64,000 nt of DNA from Sphingomonas sp. PP-CC-1A-547. GTDB taxonomy: Bacteria > Pseudomonadota > Alphaproteobacteria > Sphingomonadales > Sphingomonadaceae. A model generated the notes under the pieces. That model did no database searches and was not told where the DNA came from. It worked only from the letters and a program-made list of their open reading frames with translations. Shown piece by piece: positions 61,423-64,000 of the stretch; the first letter of the stretch is position 1, and every line of letters starts with the position of its first letter. The stretch covers positions 372,001 through 436,000 of the forward strand of contig NZ_RAPZ01000011.1 of NCBI RefSeq assembly GCF_003610375.1, given 5' to 3'. The position numbers and the translations under genes are program-made.

Positions 61423-61997
61423 GCAGCGGGCTCCAGCGGGAAGAATGCGCCGTCGCTCCACAGGCCGGCGGGCGTTGCGTCGTCTGCGATCGCGCGCTCG
61501 GCGAGTTCGTAATAGACCGAGCGGACGACCAGCGCCTCCATCCCGCCGCGGACGGCGAGATACGGGCGCGGACCGCCATCTCCGTCGGTCGTGTCCTCGA
61601 CGAAGCGCAGCGGATGCTCCGGACCCGCCGTAACGAGGTCGCCGGTATTGAGCCGGAAGGCGAGCTTCGCATCGCGACCGCTACCCTCGGCCTTCATCTC
61701 CACCGCGATGAACGGCGCGTCTTCGACCTCGATATCGAGCTTTTCGACCGGGGTGACGAGGACATGGCTGCCGTCGGGTTCGCGGCGCAGGATCGTCGAG
61801 AACAGCCGAACCATCGCCGGGCGGCCGATCGGCGAGCCCTGGTGATACCAGGTGCCGTCGCGCGCGATCCGCATCTCGCTGTCGCCGCAGTGCGTCGGGT
61901 TCCATTTCTCGACCGGCGGGAGCTTGGCCTCTTCGACGAGCTTCGCGATTTCGGCGAGACTGAGCGAGGCGATATCGGGGATGGCATCCATGGGCAT
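61419..61997 (-). CDS. DUF1285 domain-containing protein
   Basis: A 192-residue protein of the DUF1285 family, with the conserved RDGTWYHQGSPIGRPAMVRL near residue 50 and LRREPDGSHVLVTPVEK. Members have an open beta fold of unknown function. The arrangement DUF1285, NUDIX, cca with overlapping stops and starts points to a shared transcript. Confidence 0.9.
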   Translation of the reverse strand: MPMDAIPDIASLSLAEIAKLVEEAKLPPVEKWNPTHCGDSEMRIARDGTWYHQGSPIGRPAMVRLFSTILRREPDGSHVLVTPVEKLDIEVEDAPFIAVEMKAEGSGRDAKLAFRLNTGDLVTAGPEHPLRFVEDTTDGDGGPRPYLAVRGGMEALVVRSVYYELAERAIADDATPAGLWSDGAFFPLEPAA

Positions 61998-62040
61998 GGC
62001 GGCGGACTAGGCGGGCAGGAGGCGGAGGTAAAGCGGTGGC

Positions 62041-62574
62041 TTATGCGGATGCGGCGACCGGCATGGTCTCCGCAACGCGCGGGCCTAGCATGCCGGTGCT
62101 GTCCGGTACGGCATCGCCGCGCGCGAGCAGGCGGTGGCGCTCGACCGGGCCGGGGGCGGCCCAGCGTGCAGTGCGGTCGGCGGAGAAGCCGAAGAAGCGG
62201 CCGTAATAGTCGGGATCGCCGATCAGCATGAGCGCATCGTCGAGCCCCGTGAAGGCAGCCGCATCGAGCGCCTGCGTCATCAGGCGACGACCGATGCCAT
62301 CGCCTTGATGGTCGGGTACCACGGCGACTGGGCCGACCATGATTAGCGGAAACAGTCTGTCGTCGTCGACCAGCGCAATCGGCCAGCACTGGATCGAGCC
62401 AACCAGCACGCCATCCTCGACCGCGGCGAAGCTGAGCGCGGCGACCGGCTTCGTGCCACCGCGGATCGTGTACGCGGTCCGCGTGAACCGATCCGGGCCG
62501 AAAGCGGCATCGAGCAGCATCTCGACCGCTGTCGGGTTGATGCTGGCCAGGGGAACGAGAGTGATCAACGGCAT
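62041..62574 (-). CDS. GNAT family N-acetyltransferase
   Basis: About 177 residues. The acetyl-CoA site VVPDHQGDGIGRRLM and the late strand DPDYYGRFFGF place it in the GNAT family, in a subgroup with Sphingomonad members beginning close to LITLVPLA. An ATG at 62697 would extend the N-terminus by 41 residues unlike the family, so ATG 62574 is preferred, although its ribosome site is poor. It lies 43 bases before DUF1285. Substrate is unknown. Confidence 0.82.
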   Translation of the reverse strand: MPLITLVPLASINPTAVEMLLDAAFGPDRFTRTAYTIRGGTKPVAALSFAAVEDGVLVGSIQCWPIALVDDDRLFPLIMVGPVAVVPDHQGDGIGRRLMTQALDAAAFTGLDDALMLIGDPDYYGRFFGFSADRTARWAAPGPVERHRLLARGDAVPDSTGMLGPRVAETMPVAASA

Positions 62575-62726
62575 CTCCGGCCCGGACTGCGCCGCGTACA
62601 CGCGGGAAGGGCAGCGCGCTTTAGCCTTGGCGACGCTGAACGCAAGGATAACCGGACCGTCGCTCGGCCGACCCGGCGCGAACGGTGTGACTTTCATCTC
62701 GCGGTGCGTCTGCTAGAGGCGCGCAG

Positions 62727-63098
62727 ATGGAAGACAGTCTCCAACTCGAAGTCCACGATCTCGAAGTGCAGGTCCTGACCGGCATCTATTCGGAGGAGAC
62801 GCACCTGCCGCAGCCGCTGCGGATTTCTCTGACCGTGGACATGGTCTGCCCGAGACACTTCGCGCCGGATACGCCGTTATCGGCATCCAAGAACTATCTC
62901 GACCTGAAGAACGCCGCGACTACCGCGCTGCCGCCCGGCGTGCATTTCACGCTGATCGAAGGCGTTGCTGATCACATCTGCGAGACGTTGTTCTTGCAGG
63001 ATGCCCGCGTCCTGCGGGTGATGGTCAAGATCGTGAAGCTCGCGATCGCCGAAGCCGACGAGGCGATCGGCGTGACCCTCGTCCGCCACCGCCGCTGA
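62727..63098 (+). CDS. folB: Dihydroneopterin aldolase FolB
   Basis: A 123-residue enzyme of folate synthesis that splits dihydroneopterin. LEVQVLTGIYSEETHLPQPL holds the family opening, SASKNYLDLKN the substrate loop, and LIEGVADHIC the catalytic helix. It is followed four bases later by a short SDR-like frame. Other folate genes are not in the window. Confidence 0.9.
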   Translation: MEDSLQLEVHDLEVQVLTGIYSEETHLPQPLRISLTVDMVCPRHFAPDTPLSASKNYLDLKNAATTALPPGVHFTLIEGVADHICETLFLQDARVLRVMVKIVKLAIAEADEAIGVTLVRHRR

Positions 63099-63102
63099 TC
63101 GC

Positions 63103-63378
63103 ATGCTGCTGACACTGGAGCCGGGCGGGGACATCGCGGCGCTCGTCCGTGACGCGATCGGCGAATCGCGGATCGTGTTGATCCCCGCGAACCTCGATCC
63201 GCTGATGATGGCGCAGGCGAGGGCGGCGATCGGCCCCCTCGCGATCGAGTTGGCGCCAGCGGTTCGCGTGAATGCGGTGGCACCGGCCGAGGCGGCTCGA
63301 CACGCCGATGTTGAGGCCGCGGTAGCGTTTCTCGAGCAGGCGCGCTCCACCACCGGACAATTACTGGCGGTCGGCTAG
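63103..63378 (+). CDS. Short SDR-like (Rossmann-fold) protein, possibly truncated
   Basis: A 91-residue frame. VRVNAVAPAEA followed by HADVEAAVAFLEQARSTTGQLLAVG is very like the C-terminal third of SDR enzymes (substrate loop, then the last helix and strand). The NAD-binding N-terminus and catalytic Tyr-Lys are missing. It follows folB by four bases, so it is co-transcribed. It may be the remnant of a pteridine reductase-like SDR, or a small folate-linked protein. Confidence 0.7.
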   Translation: MLLTLEPGGDIAALVRDAIGESRIVLIPANLDPLMMAQARAAIGPLAIELAPAVRVNAVAPAEAARHADVEAAVAFLEQARSTTGQLLAVG

Positions 63379-63400
63379 CCCGCGCGCTTCCCAGGGTAGT

Positions 63401-64000
63401 TCAGCTTTTCCGAGTCCGTCCGCACGGCCCCAGCGCGGCCAGGACGAACGCGTAATCCTCGCGTGCGATCGTCGCATCGGCTGCCTCTAGCGATCCCGTG
63501 CTCCGATCCGGCAAGGCCTGCGGCAAGGCGCAGCTCAGCCGGTACCACAGCAGCGTCTCCGGGGCGGGGGGCGCCGCCGATTCATCAACGATCTCGCTCA
63601 GCGCAACCGCCCAGCGTGGCTGTTCGCCGGGACGACGTAGCACCGACAGCGACACCGGGCGCTGGTCGGCCGTCGTCAGGAAGATCTGGGTCTCGCCTTC
63701 ACCGGGTAGCGCGCCCGGCACGTGAAACGCGTTGCCGATGCCGGTGATGACCGGCGGCGCATCGCTCGCCAGGGCATCGCGGGCGATCTTTCGTGCGCGC
63801 GCATCTGCGGTCGGCGTCCAATCGAGCTGCGCGTCGGGCGCGACCAGCTGGACCTGATTCACCGCGCCGGGCACTGGTCTGGCGAAGATCAGCACGCGCG
63901 CCTTCTTGAATTTCGGCACCCGGCCGGCTGCGTCGGGCATCACGTCGAGCAGATACCCGATTCGCGGCGGCAGCCCGTCGGCGCCGCGGACCAGCGCGGT
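63401..64000 (-). CDS. Partial hypothetical protein at the window edge
   Basis: A leftward frame open from the right edge of the window to a TGA at 63401; about 199 residues are visible and the N-terminus is outside. The sequence contains VLIFARPVPGAVNQVQLV and later GETQIFLTTADQRPVSLSVLRRPG. I recognise no family, and there is no visible signal or membrane segment in this part. It converges with the SDR-like gene. Confidence 0.7.
   Translation of the reverse strand, partial: TALVRGADGLPPRIGYLLDVMPDAAGRVPKFKKARVLIFARPVPGAVNQVQLVAPDAQLDWTPTADARARKIARDALASDAPPVITGIGNAFHVPGALPGEGETQIFLTTADQRPVSLSVLRRPGEQPRWAVALSEIVDESAAPPAPETLLWYRLSCALPQALPDRSTGSLEAADATIAREDYAFVLAALGPCGRTRKS

Noticed and set aside
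1..64000. Insertion sequences, prophage, integrons or toxin-antitoxin pairs
   Set aside because: No transposase, integrase or phage structural gene and no paired small toxin genes are visible. The only repeats are short palindromic elements.

Overview
The window is a high-GC alphaproteobacterial chromosome segment, most likely from a sphingomonad (Sphingomonas or a close relative). The signs are a complete oxidative xylose (Weimberg) gene set closely resembling that of Caulobacter, a full XrtA/exosortase-type exopolysaccharide locus, an EcfG-like stress promoter, and several families of GC-rich palindromic elements typical of sphingomonad genomes. I see no phage, transposase, CRISPR array or rRNA operon. 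Genes are tightly packed and mostly housekeeping or metabolic.

Layout. 1-3.5 kb: Lrp-type regulator, Kup potassium uptake, RNA 2',3'-cyclic phosphodiesterase (thpR), tRNA-Met. 3.7-10.5 kb: a formate/molybdopterin module with two FdhF/YdeP-like oxidoreductases, an FNT-family formate/nitrite channel, FdhD sulfurtransferase and MobA. 10.6-11.6 kb: thioredoxin reductase. 11.7-29.1 kb: the XrtA locus. Two hydrolases and an acyl carrier protein run leftward. An acyl-CoA ligase, PLP decarboxylase, export lipoprotein, chain-length protein, BY-kinase, outer-membrane barrel, AAA ATPase, deacetylase, FemAB-like protein, glycosyltransferase, exosortase-EpsI fusion and amidotransferase run rightward, almost all joined by overlapping stop/start codons. 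29.2-30.9 kb: formate-tetrahydrofolate ligase. 31.0-34.1 kb: a stress operon (SRPBCC protein, zinc alcohol dehydrogenase, SDR, DUF4142) behind an EcfG-type promoter. 34.3-39.4 kb: isocitrate lyase and a large hybrid histidine kinase with an unusual RHH-like N-terminus. 39.7-49.3 kb: the xylose pathway (semialdehyde dehydrogenase, LacI regulator, xylonate dehydratase, MFS transporter, lactonase, xylose dehydrogenase, KDX dehydratase). 49.6-64 kb: tRNA-Arg, VUT-type transporter, purC-purS-purQ, a DUF4349 lipoprotein, alpha/beta hydrolase-kynureninase, parC, a GGDEF/EAL protein, DUF1285-NUDIX-CCA enzyme, GNAT, folB, an SDR-like remnant and a partial gene at the edge.

How the parts fit. The xylose genes convert D-xylose via xylonolactone, xylonate, 2-keto-3-deoxyxylonate and alpha-ketoglutarate semialdehyde to alpha-ketoglutarate. 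The XrtA genes probably build and export an envelope polysaccharide and process PEP-CTERM proteins encoded elsewhere. The formate genes could take up formate, oxidise it, or (with the more distant fhs) load it onto tetrahydrofolate.

The most unusual feature is that palindromic elements of the intergenic kind also lie in frame inside coding sequence: one inside the glycosyltransferase and two inside the acyl-CoA ligase, including its C-terminus.
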